Assembly: GCF_001421015.2 (NCBI RefSeq)
Contig: NZ_CP013023.1
Coordinates: 3,899,501-3,963,500, forward strand
Length of the DNA stretch: 64,000 nucleotides
Reading direction: 5' to 3'
DNA from: Paenibacillus bovis
Lineage (GTDB): Bacteria; Bacillota; Bacilli; Paenibacillales; Paenibacillaceae
Below the pieces are notes generated by a model that was not told where the DNA came from, did no database searches, and saw only the letters and a list, made by a program, of their open reading frames with translations. Shown in pieces: positions 45,208 to 54,726 of this stretch (positions are counted from its first letter, which is position 1; each line of letters begins with the position of its first letter). The translations under genes were made by a program, and so were the position numbers.

Positions 45208-47817
45208 TTATTTGATATAGTCTGCCATCGAGGTTACCTGTAATCCTTCGGCACGGGATGGAATCATGGCTGCAGCAGACAGACCGTACTGTGGCTGTGA
45301 CAGATGCGCATCCTTTATTTCATTCAACTGGCAGAAGTGAACACGATACGTCTGTCCCGGCAGCATATCGAAGAAGTTATCGCTGAATTCTCCGGCATTA
45401 TCAGCAGACAGCCATACCTGGCGAGCGAGCTCGTCTGTTGTCAGCTCGATTACGGTGATACCGTTCTCTTCCTTTTGTGTCACTGTAATATTCGGCTGGT
45501 TTAACGCTATGTCTTTGTAGGATACAAAGTAGCTTAGCTGGGAATCGATGATGACACCATCATGCTCCAGCTCTACCAGCAGCACTGCCTGATGCGGATC
45601 TACACCATCCAGCAGATGATCTTTTGACAGGGACATCAGCTTCAGGCACTCATTGCCTGCCAGACTGAATGATTGCGGAATTTCTTTGTACAATCCGCCA
45701 TCGGTACCCAGCACTTTGACACGGATCGTCAAGGCAGCCGGTGCCAGCACATCGGAAATTGCATAAATATCAAATTGCTCTTTATTCGAACTGTCTACGG
45801 ATACCGCAATATCACGGAAGCTGCGCTTGGCATAATAATGCAGTGCTTTCCAGCGGCCAAAGTAATCCATGCCTGCCCAGGAAGCTACCGGCCAGCAGTC
45901 ATTCATCTGCCAGTACAACGTACCCATGCAGTAAGGCTTGTTGCGACGATGCGCTTCAATCGCCATCTGCATCGCTTCTGCCTGAAGTACCTGACTCATA
46001 TACAGGAAGGATGGAAAGTCTTTGGGCTCTGGCAAATATTTGTCCATATATTCCTTGATCAGTCGGTTACCCGAGCCATTCTTTTGGTGACGAAGCATGA
46101 CTTCGGATTCCAGCTCCATATCCGCTTCTTCAGCATACGTACGCACCGAACGATACTCCGGGAAAGACTGGAATCCATACTCACTCATAAATCGCCCTAC
46201 ATATTCGTTATATCGCTCAAATGGCTCACTGCCATGCCATACGCCCCAATAGTGAATATCTCCACTGTCGGTCAGTCCTTGTGTATGCTGTTCCACCGTA
46301 TCGGTCATATCGACCATTGGAGAAGAAGCCCAGTAATCAATGCCAGGTGATTCGCTGGCTACTACATCAGGCAGCAGCTCGTGGAATACAGCCTTGTAGT
46401 CATTCCAGATCTGCTCGCGCTGCTCTGCCGTATAGTTCTTTTTCCAGCCCCAGCCGCCGTCTTCAATATAATGCGCCCATGCGGAATCCATTTCATTATT
46501 ACCGCACCAGAGAACGACCGACGGATGATTGCGCAGACGACGTACATTTTCTTCGGCTTCCGCCTGTACACTGTCGAGGAATTCTTCATCCCCCGGATAC
46601 ATACTGCAGGCGAACATAAAGTCCTGCCAGACCATAATACCGTATTCGTCACACAGCTCATAAAACTCATTATTTTCGTAAATACCGCCACCCCACACAC
46701 GCAGCATATTCATATTCGCTTCGGCAGCAGATACGATCTCATGACGATATCTCTCATAAGTCACTCTTGGCAGGAAGCTGTCATTGGGAATATGATTGGC
46801 TCCCTTGGCAAATACAGGTACACCGTTCAGCTCGAAGTAGAACGACGTTCCCGGAGAATCGCCCTGCTTTTCTCGAACCAGACGCACAGAGCGAATACCT
46901 GTGCGCACACTCTGCTCTGCGAACGTTTTCTGCTGATCGACCGCTTCTGTCACCGATATTGTAAACGTATACAAATGTGCTTCACCAAGTCCTCTGGACC
47001 ACCATAATTTGGGGTTCTCCAATGTCAAAGGAATCTCGATCGTATCGGTTCCTTCCTGCAGCGTCACCTGCTGCTCCCAATTCTGGTCTTCAGTCCGGAT
47101 ATGCACATTGCCTTTGCGTTTCTGCTCGGAATAGATCTGGATCACGGCTGTTAGTTCGGCAGATTCGGCAGTTACATGATTTTGACGAATATACACGTCT
47201 TCGATTCGCACTTCTGACCAGGCGACCAGTTCGGCTTCACGCCAGATACCGCTTGTTACAAAGCGCGGACCCCAGTCCCAGCCATAATGATACGGAGCTT
47301 TGCGGGCAAAAATACTGACACGCTGCTCTCCCAGTTCCCCTACATCGGATTGGTCATTGCTGGCCGGCAATGCATAGCCCAACGCTTCCAGCTTTGGCAG
47401 ATCTTCGTTAATCGGGGAGCGGAAATAAATACGTATCGTGTTCTCGCCTGCTTTGGCATAGCCTTTGACATCGGCTCTCCAGGTACGGAACATATTATCT
47501 GCGGACAACACCAGTTGATCATTCATATAGACATCCGCATAGGTATCCAAACCGTGGAACACCAGCTCCAAATGTGAATGCTGCAAAATCGCTTCATCCA
47601 CCTGAATAGTTGTTATGTATTCCCAATCCTTTTTATCGATCCACTGTACATCTTTTTCATTCGTACCATAGAATGGATCGGGAATTTTATTATGTGCCAG
47701 CAGATCGGTATGCACCGTCCCTGGTACCTCGGCAGACAACCACTCATTCTCATCAGCTGCTTTGAACTGCCAGTCTTGCAGAGTAAGGCGATAAGGCGTG
47801 ATTTGCAGATTGCTCAT
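45208..47817 (-). CDS. Beta-mannosidase, glycoside hydrolase family 2
   Basis: 869 aa, cytoplasmic (no signal). Jelly-roll sugar-binding domain (about 1-190, WDWGPRF), immunoglobulin-like domain (190-315), TIM barrel (about 325-640) with acid/base E442 in WCGNNEMD and nucleophile E546 in SEYGFQSFP, then C-terminal beta domains. Removes terminal beta-mannose from manno-oligosaccharides. No transporter or mannan-utilisation gene is adjacent. No SD of high quality is seen (AAAGGATGAATTGAACG before ATG). Confidence 0.94.
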   Translation of the reverse strand: MSNLQITPYRLTLQDWQFKAADENEWLSAEVPGTVHTDLLAHNKIPDPFYGTNEKDVQWIDKKDWEYITTIQVDEAILQHSHLELVFHGLDTYADVYMNDQLVLSADNMFRTWRADVKGYAKAGENTIRIYFRSPINEDLPKLEALGYALPASNDQSDVGELGEQRVSIFARKAPYHYGWDWGPRFVTSGIWREAELVAWSEVRIEDVYIRQNHVTAESAELTAVIQIYSEQKRKGNVHIRTEDQNWEQQVTLQEGTDTIEIPLTLENPKLWWSRGLGEAHLYTFTISVTEAVDQQKTFAEQSVRTGIRSVRLVREKQGDSPGTSFYFELNGVPVFAKGANHIPNDSFLPRVTYERYRHEIVSAAEANMNMLRVWGGGIYENNEFYELCDEYGIMVWQDFMFACSMYPGDEEFLDSVQAEAEENVRRLRNHPSVVLWCGNNEMDSAWAHYIEDGGWGWKKNYTAEQREQIWNDYKAVFHELLPDVVASESPGIDYWASSPMVDMTDTVEQHTQGLTDSGDIHYWGVWHGSEPFERYNEYVGRFMSEYGFQSFPEYRSVRTYAEEADMELESEVMLRHQKNGSGNRLIKEYMDKYLPEPKDFPSFLYMSQVLQAEAMQMAIEAHRRNKPYCMGTLYWQMNDCWPVASWAGMDYFGRWKALHYYAKRSFRDIAVSVDSSNKEQFDIYAISDVLAPAALTIRVKVLGTDGGLYKEIPQSFSLAGNECLKLMSLSKDHLLDGVDPHQAVLLVELEHDGVIIDSQLSYFVSYKDIALNQPNITVTQKEENGITVIELTTDELARQVWLSADNAGEFSDNFFDMLPGQTYRVHFCQLNEIKDAHLSQPQYGLSAAAMIPSRAEGLQVTSMADYIK

Positions 47818-48068
47818 CGTTCAATTCATCCTTTCGATATTGGGTTATGCCTACACCTTACTACGACTAATAGCAAGAAGCAAATCTATATTGGTGTATA
47901 AAAGAGGACTATATTTATTGCGTAAACAAAGTCTTACAGACAACCATCAATTTACCCTTTGTTTGCAGCTGTTTTTCTATAGCCTGGACACTAAAAACAA
48001 ATAAAAAACCGTTGCTCTTATCCAGTCTTATATTTCAGGACATGCACAATATTTTGCCAAAACGGATA

Positions 48069-48097
48069 TTGACAAATATACTTTATCCCCTTAAAGT
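48069..48097 (+). promoter_or_regulatory. Promoter of the siderophore uptake operon
   Basis: -35 TTGACA (48069-48074), 17-base spacer, -10 TAAAGT (48092-48097); the Fur box covers the start region. Confidence 0.5.
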
Positions 48098-48109
48098 TTT
48101 ATTGTTATA

Positions 48110-48124
48110 TGATAATGATTATCA
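48110..48124 (+). promoter_or_regulatory. Fur box
   Basis: TGATAATGATTATCA is an exact 7-1-7 Fur box of Bacillus type, located 31 bases before the ATG of the binding protein gene. Confidence 0.9.
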
Positions 48125-48155
48125 ATTTCATTCTATTAAAAAGGGGAATTTCAGT

Positions 48156-49094
48156 ATGAAAAAATGGTTACTGCCATTATTAATGGTATTCGTTCTAATC
48201 CTGGCTGCCTGCGGCAATCAGCAAAGCAGTGCACCTGCAGATAGTGCAGCGGCTTCACAAAACAGCAGTTCAAGCGACAATGCCACAACGATTACATATC
48301 AATCCGAGACCGGTCCGATTGAAGTTCCTGCCCATCCACAGCGTGTTATCGCTCTGGACGGTTATGCCGGTAATGTAATGAAATTCGGTGTTCCACTCGT
48401 GGGCGTCGATTCCTGGACAATGGCCAGCCCCAACTTCAAATCCTATCTGGATGGAGTAACCGAAGTATCGGCAGACAATCTGGAAAAGATTATCGAGCTC
48501 AAGCCCGATCTGATCATTGCCGGCAATACGGTGAAAAATGCGGACAAGCTAAAACAAATCGCTCCACTCGTTACGTATACCTATAACAAGGTAGATTACC
48601 TAACCCAGGTCGAAGAGGTAGCCAAAGCGATCAATAAAGCAGACGAAGGTGCAGCATGGGTAGCCGATTTTAAAAAACGTGCTGCCAAAGCAGGCTCCGA
48701 AATCAAAGCCAAAATCGGTGATGATGCTTCTGTAACTGTCATGGAAGGCGACTCCAAGCAGCTCTATGTTTTCGGAGATGCGTGGGGACGGGGTACCGAA
48801 ATCATTTACCAGGCAATGGGATTGAAAATGCCGGAGAAAGTCAAAGCGATGACTTCCAAAGATGGTTATTATGATCTGTCTCTGGAAGTGCTGCCGGATT
48901 ATCTGGGCGATTATGTAATCTACAGTAAAGATCCAAGCGTAGATGCTTCGTTCCAGAATACGGACACTTACAAAAATATTCCGGCTGTCAAAAACAAGCA
49001 TGTATATGAAGCGGATGCACGCGGATTTTATTTCAATGATGCTGTAACACTGGATTACCAGCTGGACTTTATTACCAAGTCACTGCTTGGCTAG
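48156..49094 (+). CDS. Siderophore ABC transporter substrate-binding lipoprotein
   Basis: 312 aa. Signal peptide with lipobox LAAC (C19), then a helical-backbone class III binding protein (PQRVIALDGYAGNVMKFGV, LKPDLIIAG, GRGTEIIYQAMG). AAGGGGAA precedes the ATG at 48156; the 48 upstream codons run through the Fur box and are not coding. Resembles YfiY-type receptors for hydroxamate-citrate siderophores. Iron-repressed by inference from the Fur box. Confidence 0.9.
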   Translation: MKKWLLPLLMVFVLILAACGNQQSSAPADSAAASQNSSSSDNATTITYQSETGPIEVPAHPQRVIALDGYAGNVMKFGVPLVGVDSWTMASPNFKSYLDGVTEVSADNLEKIIELKPDLIIAGNTVKNADKLKQIAPLVTYTYNKVDYLTQVEEVAKAINKADEGAAWVADFKKRAAKAGSEIKAKIGDDASVTVMEGDSKQLYVFGDAWGRGTEIIYQAMGLKMPEKVKAMTSKDGYYDLSLEVLPDYLGDYVIYSKDPSVDASFQNTDTYKNIPAVKNKHVYEADARGFYFNDAVTLDYQLDFITKSLLG

Positions 49095-49116
49095 TCCTAC
49101 ATTCAGAATATTCACC

Positions 49117-49145
49117 AAAAAGGAGCGCCTGGCGTTCCTTTTTTT
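49117..49145 (+). terminator. Partial terminator between receptor and permease genes
   Basis: AAGGAgCGC / GCGtTCCTT stem followed by five or more T residues. Probably lowers permease expression relative to the receptor. Confidence 0.65.
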
Positions 49146-49174
49146 CTAAATTAAATGAAGGAAATGATGGGGCT

Positions 49175-50191
49175 ATGAAACATTCAAATTCCAAAACAGG
49201 TCTACGTACTTTTCCGGTTCAGCTGCTTCTGAGCCTGATCGTACTTGTTGTTGTATTTGTGACTGCGATTATGGTTGGCGCCAAAAATATCTCCCTGCTG
49301 GATATACGTGATGCGATTTTCCGACCGGAAGTTTCTGGTGGAGATATTTCCATTATTCGCGAATTGCGGCTGCCTCGTGAATTGGCCGGTATTCTGGTTG
49401 GCGCAGCACTGGCAGTTGCCGGAGCAATTATGCAGGGGCTGACCCGTAATCCGCTGGCTGATCCGGGACTGCTGGGCTTGAGTGCAGGCGCGAGTGCAGC
49501 ACTGGCGGTTGTGTTTGCCTTTTTCCCGGGAATTGGTTATATGGGCACCATGGTCGCCTGCTTTGTCGGGGCGGCCGTCGGTGTGCTGCTGGTTTTTGGA
49601 ATCGCGGCGCTGCGCAAGCGTAATATGTCGCCACTGCGCATGGTACTTGCCGGTGCGGCAGTATCGGCGTTATTGACTGCAGTAGCAGAAGGAATCAGTC
49701 TGATATTCAAAATTTCGAAAAGTGTATCCATGTGGACATCTGGGGGATTAATTGGTACGACCTGGGCGCAGATTCAGATGATCACACCTGTTATCATAAT
49801 TTGTCTGATCATAGCCATGATTCTGTCGCGTCAACTGACAATTCTCAGTCTTAGCGAAAGCACAGCGATAGGTCTCGGACTGAAAACAAGCCGGATCAAA
49901 ATTATCATGTTCGTATTGATTACCCTGTTGGCAGGTGCAGGAGTAGCGCTGGTCGGCAATCTGGCTTTTGTCGGGCTGATGATTCCGCATTTTGTACGAA
50001 TGTTCTCCGGAACCGATTACCGGACTATTCTGCCATTATCCGCTGTACTCGGTGGAGCTTTTATGGTTTTTGCGGATACACTGGCACGAATGATCAATGC
50101 TCCATTCGAGACGCCTATTGCTGCTATTATTGCGATCATTGGTCTTCCCTTTTTCCTGCTGATCGTACGTAAAGGAGTACGATCCCTATGA
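49175..50191 (+). CDS. Iron-siderophore ABC transporter permease (FecCD family)
   Basis: 338 aa, about nine membrane segments. RELRLPRELAGILVGAALAVAGAIMQGLTRNPLADPGLLG and GNLAFVGLMIPHFVRMFSG are FecCD signatures. Its last 4 bases overlap the start of the second permease. YfiZ-like. Confidence 0.92.
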   Translation: MKHSNSKTGLRTFPVQLLLSLIVLVVVFVTAIMVGAKNISLLDIRDAIFRPEVSGGDISIIRELRLPRELAGILVGAALAVAGAIMQGLTRNPLADPGLLGLSAGASAALAVVFAFFPGIGYMGTMVACFVGAAVGVLLVFGIAALRKRNMSPLRMVLAGAAVSALLTAVAEGISLIFKISKSVSMWTSGGLIGTTWAQIQMITPVIIICLIIAMILSRQLTILSLSESTAIGLGLKTSRIKIIMFVLITLLAGAGVALVGNLAFVGLMIPHFVRMFSGTDYRTILPLSAVLGGAFMVFADTLARMINAPFETPIAAIIAIIGLPFFLLIVRKGVRSL

Positions 50192-51198
50192 TCAAGACTA
50201 TACAATCCCGTCGTCAGCAGCAGCTGGTTCTGCTCGTTTTGACTCTGTTGACGCTAGCGACTATTATTGCTGCACTCGGCATAGGCGGCTCTTCTGTCTC
50301 ATTCAGCCGAATTATTCCGACACTGCTCGGTCAGGGTTCATTTGTAGATGAATTTGTTATTTTTTCTATCCGTTTGCCGCGCATGATAGTTACCCTGCTG
50401 GCCGGCATGGCACTCGCCCTGGCAGGTGCAGTCCTGCAGGGGGTTACGCGCAATGAACTGGCTGATCCAGGTATTATCGGAATCAATGCCGGAGCCGGTG
50501 TGGGCGTAACCGTCTTCTTTTTATTTGCTCCACTGGAAGTAGGCAGCTTTGTCTATGTGCTTCCTGTTGTTGCTTTTGCCGCCGCCCTACTAACTGCAGT
50601 ATTGATCTACTGGTTCTCCTACAGCCGTGCCGAAGGGCTGCAGCCGATTAAACTGATTATTACAGGCGTCGGATTCTCGCTGGCCTTGTCCGGCGTGATG
50701 ATTGTATTGATCTCGTCAGTAGATCGGGTAAAAGTAGACTTTATCTCCAGATGGCTGGCCGGTAATGTCTGGGGAACAGATTGGCCTTTTGTACTGGCAC
50801 TGCTGCCATGGCTAATTCTATTGATTCCATTTGTATTGTACAAATGCCGGTCGCTCAATCTGCTGGCACTTAATGAAGAGACGGCTGTAGGGGCAGGAGT
50901 ACCTATTCAGCGTGACCGGATTCTGCTTATGCTCGCTGCCGTAGCGCTGGCAGCTTCAGCAGTATCGGTCACCGGAGGGATTGCTTTTATCGGATTAATG
51001 GCTCCTCATATTGCCAGAGCGCTTGTTGGCCCGCGGCACCAGCTGTTTGTGCCGGTATCGATTCTGATTGGCGGCTGGCTGCTGCTATTGGCCGATCTGA
51101 TTGGACGCAATCTTGCTGATCCGGATGGTTTGCCCGCTGGAATTGTGGTGGCTTTTATCGGGGCTCCGTATTTTCTGTATTTGTTATTAAAAAAATAA
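50188..51198 (+). CDS. Iron-siderophore ABC transporter permease (FecCD family), second subunit
   Basis: 336 aa, about nine membrane segments. RLPRMIVTLLAGMALALAGAVLQGVTRNELADPGIIG and GGIAFIGLMAPHIARALVG. YfhA-like partner of the upstream permease. No ATPase gene follows; an ATPase encoded elsewhere (as YusV in B. subtilis) must energise the complex. Confidence 0.92.
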   Translation: MIKTIQSRRQQQLVLLVLTLLTLATIIAALGIGGSSVSFSRIIPTLLGQGSFVDEFVIFSIRLPRMIVTLLAGMALALAGAVLQGVTRNELADPGIIGINAGAGVGVTVFFLFAPLEVGSFVYVLPVVAFAAALLTAVLIYWFSYSRAEGLQPIKLIITGVGFSLALSGVMIVLISSVDRVKVDFISRWLAGNVWGTDWPFVLALLPWLILLIPFVLYKCRSLNLLALNEETAVGAGVPIQRDRILLMLAAVALAASAVSVTGGIAFIGLMAPHIARALVGPRHQLFVPVSILIGGWLLLLADLIGRNLADPDGLPAGIVVAFIGAPYFLYLLLKK

Positions 51199-51218
51199 TA
51201 TTCCCAGGTAGCTGGACA

Positions 51219-51261
51219 AAAAAGCAGGTTAACCGGTGTATGCGCGGTTAACCTGCTTTTT
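51219..51261. terminator. Terminator between the permease and scpB
   Basis: AAAAGCAGGTTAACC / GGTTAACCTGCTTTT stem with a 10-base loop; serves two convergent genes. Confidence 0.85.
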
Positions 51262-51326
51262 GATGTTATTCTCATTGATAAGGGTCACTATTTTCCCGCA
51301 ATTCCAGTGATGGATTTGATGTCCGG

Positions 51327-52136
51327 TTACGTATTTTTGTGATCATTATCGTGCTGGGAGTCTGCTTCGCTGCTGCTGTACTGGCTGTCCGGAGCAGCAG
51401 ACTGAGCAGTTGAGTCGGTCTCATCCTGCATAGGGGGATGGATAGCCGGCTCGTCTGTATCCGGTTGCTGGAATGCAGCTTCTGCATGATCCAGTGCCTC
51501 TTCAGCAGCCTCGATCAATTCCTCGCCCAACTCTTCCAGGGCAGGAATATCTTCATTATAGGTCTGTTCTTCCAGGCGATTGAACAGCAGCTGGGTCTCC
51601 TCTTCCAGATCGCCCTCATCCTCGAACAGAGCTGCATCCGGCAGCTCACGTAATCCGCTGAGACCAAAATAATCCAAAAAGGCTTTGGTCGTTCCATACA
51701 GGATCGGACGTCCAATCGCTTCTGCACGACCCACTTCCTGAATCAGATCCTTGTTGACCAATGTATAAATAGGTCGCTCCGATTTGACACCGCGAATCTC
51801 TTCAATCTCCACTCTGGTAATCGGCTGGCGATATGCGACAATCGAGAGCGTCTCCAGCGCAGCCTGGGACAAGGAAGAGCGATTGGGCGATTCCGCCAGC
51901 TTTTCATAATAAGAGGCATGAGCAGGCAGGGTGGACAGCTGATAGCTGCCAGCGATATGAATAATCTGAATACCGCGACGGGCTTTTTTGAGATCCGCCT
52001 GCAGCTCATCAATTGCGATCTGTACCGTTTGTACCGTCTGATCGGTTACTTCGGCGATCTGCTTGACATTCAGTCCCTCTTCACCTGCGAGGAACAGCAT
52101 GCCTTCAATAACTGCTTTCAACTTCTGGGACTTCAT
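51327..52136 (-). CDS. scpB: Segregation and condensation protein B
   Basis: 269 aa. Two winged-helix domains (KAVIEGMLFLAGEEGLNVKQIAEV and LSQAALETLSIVAYRQPITRVEIEEIRG). The C-terminal ~70 residues are acidic and low-complexity, longer than in B. subtilis (about 197 aa). With ScpA forms the SMC complex. It starts inside the end of scpA (32-base overlap). Confidence 0.94.
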   Translation of the reverse strand: MKSQKLKAVIEGMLFLAGEEGLNVKQIAEVTDQTVQTVQIAIDELQADLKKARRGIQIIHIAGSYQLSTLPAHASYYEKLAESPNRSSLSQAALETLSIVAYRQPITRVEIEEIRGVKSERPIYTLVNKDLIQEVGRAEAIGRPILYGTTKAFLDYFGLSGLRELPDAALFEDEGDLEEETQLLFNRLEEQTYNEDIPALEELGEELIEAAEEALDHAEAAFQQPDTDEPAIHPPMQDETDSTAQSAAPDSQYSSSEADSQHDNDHKNT

Positions 52137-52902
52137 TAATGCTTATTTCTCCTCTCCACTCCATCACAATGTCATCAAAGAGCTGGCTCTGATAACAGGC
52201 AATCTGCTTCATTTTCATCATTTCCAGTATAGCCAAAAAGGTCACAACGATCTCATGGCGATACATTTCCTGATCCAGCAGTTTGGAGAATAACAGGTTC
52301 TCTCCTTTTTCCAGCGCCAAAAAGCGGCTCGCCACCTGACGAATCCGGTCCTTGACCGAAATCTCGTCTCGCTGGATGCGGGTAATCTGTGTTCTCCGGC
52401 TCGCTCTGCGCAAGGCCTTGCGGAATGCTTCCACCAGGTCCATTGTATGCAGTCCTTCTACCGGATTGTAATTGACTTTGGCGGTAAATGCCTTAAGGTC
52501 TTCGGGTTCCTTGGTAAAAATAAGACTCCGCTCTTCCTCGCGCTCGCGCAGGTGTCCGGCAATACCCTTGTACTTGCGGTACTCGACGAGCTTGCGTACC
52601 AGCTCTGCACGCGGGTCCAGATCTTCTTCCTCATAATAATCAAAATCATCCATCTCCATGACCGGCGGCCTTGGCAGCAGCAGCTTGCTCTTGATCGACA
52701 GTAGCGTCGCCGCCATCACGAGAAATTCGCTCGTTACTTCAAGCTCAAGCTCCTTCATACTATGAAGATACTCCAGATACTGTTCCGTGATTTCACTGAT
52801 CGGAATGTTCTGGATGTCAATTTCCGATTCGTCAATTAGATGAAGCAGCAAATCGAGCGGCCCTTCAAACGTTTCCAGTTTGTACAGTACAGTCACAGGC
52901 AC
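52105..52902 (-). CDS. scpA: Segregation and condensation protein A
   Basis: 265 aa kleisin. YKLETFEGPLDLLLHLIDESEIDIQNIPISEITEQYLEYL N-terminal domain, LVMAATLLSIKSKLLLPRP, C-terminal winged helix. Bridges the SMC heads. Overlaps scpB by 32 bases. Confidence 0.95.
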   Translation of the reverse strand: MPVTVLYKLETFEGPLDLLLHLIDESEIDIQNIPISEITEQYLEYLHSMKELELEVTSEFLVMAATLLSIKSKLLLPRPPVMEMDDFDYYEEEDLDPRAELVRKLVEYRKYKGIAGHLREREEERSLIFTKEPEDLKAFTAKVNYNPVEGLHTMDLVEAFRKALRRASRRTQITRIQRDEISVKDRIRQVASRFLALEKGENLLFSKLLDQEMYRHEIVVTFLAILEMMKMKQIACYQSQLFDDIVMEWRGEISINEVPEVESSY

Positions 52903-53110
52903 ACTCCTTTAATGGGATTCATTCGATACGCTATTATCCATATGCCTATTCCTTCTTCATGAAAAGGCATAGACAGCAGCATCGACAAGCTTAACATACA
53001 AACCTTATTTTATCCTTAATGTATGGCTATGACTATACATATTCAGCAAAAAAGAGGCCTAATCCTTTTCAGGATAGCCTCTTTTCGCAAAAATCGCTAC
53101 TATTCAGTAA

Positions 53111-53578
53111 TTATTTGAGCTGTTTGGACAAATTCGCCATTTCAATCGCCGCATTGGCGGAATCCCAGCCTTTGTTGCCCGCTTTGGTACCGGCACGCTC
53201 GATCGCCTGCTCAATGTTCTCGGTAGTTACAACACCGAAGATCACCGGTACGCCCGTTTTCAGATTGATCGCGGATACGCCTTTGGCGACTTCGTTGCAG
53301 ACATAGTCATAATGAGAAGTAGATCCGCGAATAACAGTGCCCAGGGTGATAACTGCATCGTATTTGCCGGATTCGGCCATTTTCAGGGCAATCAGCGGAA
53401 TTTCAAAAGCGCCAGGTACCCATGCGACATCTACATTGTCCTGTGGCGTGCCGTGACGCTGCAGAGCATCCAGCGCACCGCTGAGCAGCTTGCTGGTGAT
53501 GAACTCGTTAAAACGGGCAACAACGATACCGAATTTCAGATCCTGTGATACTAAATGTCCTTCAAAAATGTTAGCCAT
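53111..53578 (-). CDS. ribH: 6,7-dimethyl-8-ribityllumazine synthase
   Basis: 155 aa. [48 protein letters not shown] (active-site His) and [30 protein letters not shown] precedes the ATG at 53578. Last gene of the rib cluster, but separated from ribB by 444 bases. Confidence 0.96.
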   Translation of the reverse strand: MANIFEGHLVSQDLKFGIVVARFNEFITSKLLSGALDALQRHGTPQDNVDVAWVPGAFEIPLIALKMAESGKYDAVITLGTVIRGSTSHYDYVCNEVAKGVSAINLKTGVPVIFGVVTTENIEQAIERAGTKAGNKGWDSANAAIEMANLSKQLK

Positions 53579-53640
53579 GGTTAAATTCCTCATTTCGATT
53601 GGGGTTAGTGGGAGAACAGCCCGTGCTCTGTGATGGGGCC

Positions 53641-53757
53641 GCTCGGGGAAAGGATGCTCCGCCGGCCTCCGGTTAAGAATGGATATCTGGAAAGACTGCT
53701 CCGCAGTCGATATCCATTCTTAAATGTCGGCCTTGTGGATCATTCCTTTCCCCTCGC
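53641..53757. repeat. Large palindromic element in the ribB-ribH gap
   Basis: Nested inverted repeats: TTAAGAATGGATATC (53673-53687) with its exact complement at 53709-53723; inner GACTGC / GCAGTC (53694-53699, 53703-53708); outer GGGGAAAGGATG with CATTCCTTTCCCC (53645-53656, 53741-53753); CGGCC pairs between. It folds into one hairpin of about 115 bases. Could be a dispersed palindrome of this genome or an mRNA processing element. Confidence 0.8.
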
Positions 53758-53779
53758 TCCGTGCATCTGAGTTACTTGC

Positions 53780-54022
53780 ATATCTCCCGAAAAAAAGGGT
53801 AGGGCCGGTAGAGTGGCAAGGGCGCTGCGCTGCTTGCCGGGGTTTAGCTGGTATTGATAGGTTGGGAGACAGAGTTAATTGGTTTTGTGATGATGGTGTG
53901 AATTTGGTCTTGTTATAGTGATTTGGTAGTTGATGATTGGATTGTTTTGCTTGATTTAATGTAGCTTGGAATGATCCACCTTATCATTCATCAGTTTGGC
54001 TTGGTGTTATTATGATAATGGA
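53780..54022. other. Strand-skewed intergenic stretch between ribH and ribB
   Basis: No gene seen. From about 53860 on the plus strand is almost free of C and rich in G and T, so the transcript would be A/C-rich and unstructured. This is where the GTP cyclohydrolase II half of a ribBA gene would be expected. Confidence 0.5.
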
Positions 54023-54669
54023 TTAAGATGGGTTGCTTTGGATGGAGCTGTTTTGTTTTTGTAAATAGGTGATTAGAGCCTGGATGCTGATGAGTTTCAG
54101 GTTATGTTTGGCAGCCAGGGTGCGCAGTTGATCCAGGCGAGCCATGGTGCCGTCTTCGTTCATGATCTCGCAGATGACGCCTGCGGGAGATGCTCCGCAG
54201 AGACGGGCCAGATCGATAGCGGCTTCGGTATGACCGGGTCTCGACAAGACACCGCCGGGATTGGCGATCAAAGGAAACATGTGACCCGGGCGGCGGAAAT
54301 GCTCGGGGCCTGCAGCTGGGTCGGTAATTGCCTTAGCGGTCATGGAGCGTTCATGAGCAGAGATACCTGTCGATGTGCTCACATGATCGACCGATACGGT
54401 AAATGCCGTGCCATGGTAATCCGTATTCTGGGCAACCATTGGCTGTAACTGCAATTCCTCGGCTCGTTCTGCTGTGATTGGTAGACAGACCAGACCTCTG
54501 CCTTCAGTAACCATAAAGTTAATAACCTGGGGGGAGCATGGTCCGCCAGTGCGATAAAGTCGCCTTCGTTCTCGCGATCTTCGTCATCTACGACGATGAC
54601 GACCTTGCCCTGCTGCAAATCCTGGAGCGCTTCTTCTATCCGGTCCAATCCAGAAAGTTCGTTATCCAT
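54023..54669 (-). pseudogene. ribB: 3,4-dihydroxy-2-butanone-4-phosphate synthase, frameshifted; RibA half absent
   Basis: Frame one reads [32 protein letters not shown]. Then a C6 run on the coding strand (plus 54539-54544) shifts the frame, and the other frame continues [32 protein letters not shown] and [14 protein letters not shown] to the stop. One added C gives HAPPQVINFM and a 215-aa product; the span of 647 bases is one short. Bacillales usually carry RibBA of about 400 aa; here the frame stops after RibB ([12 protein letters not shown]). Either a real mutation or a homopolymer error. Confidence 0.8.
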
Positions 54670-54726
54670 AATGTTGGCCTCCTTTGTTTGTAAATGTATG
54701 GTTGGTATACACCAAACCGCAGCCGT

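Noticed and set aside
46362..46700. Frames inside the beta-mannosidase gene
   Set aside because: Shadows of the 869-codon gene.
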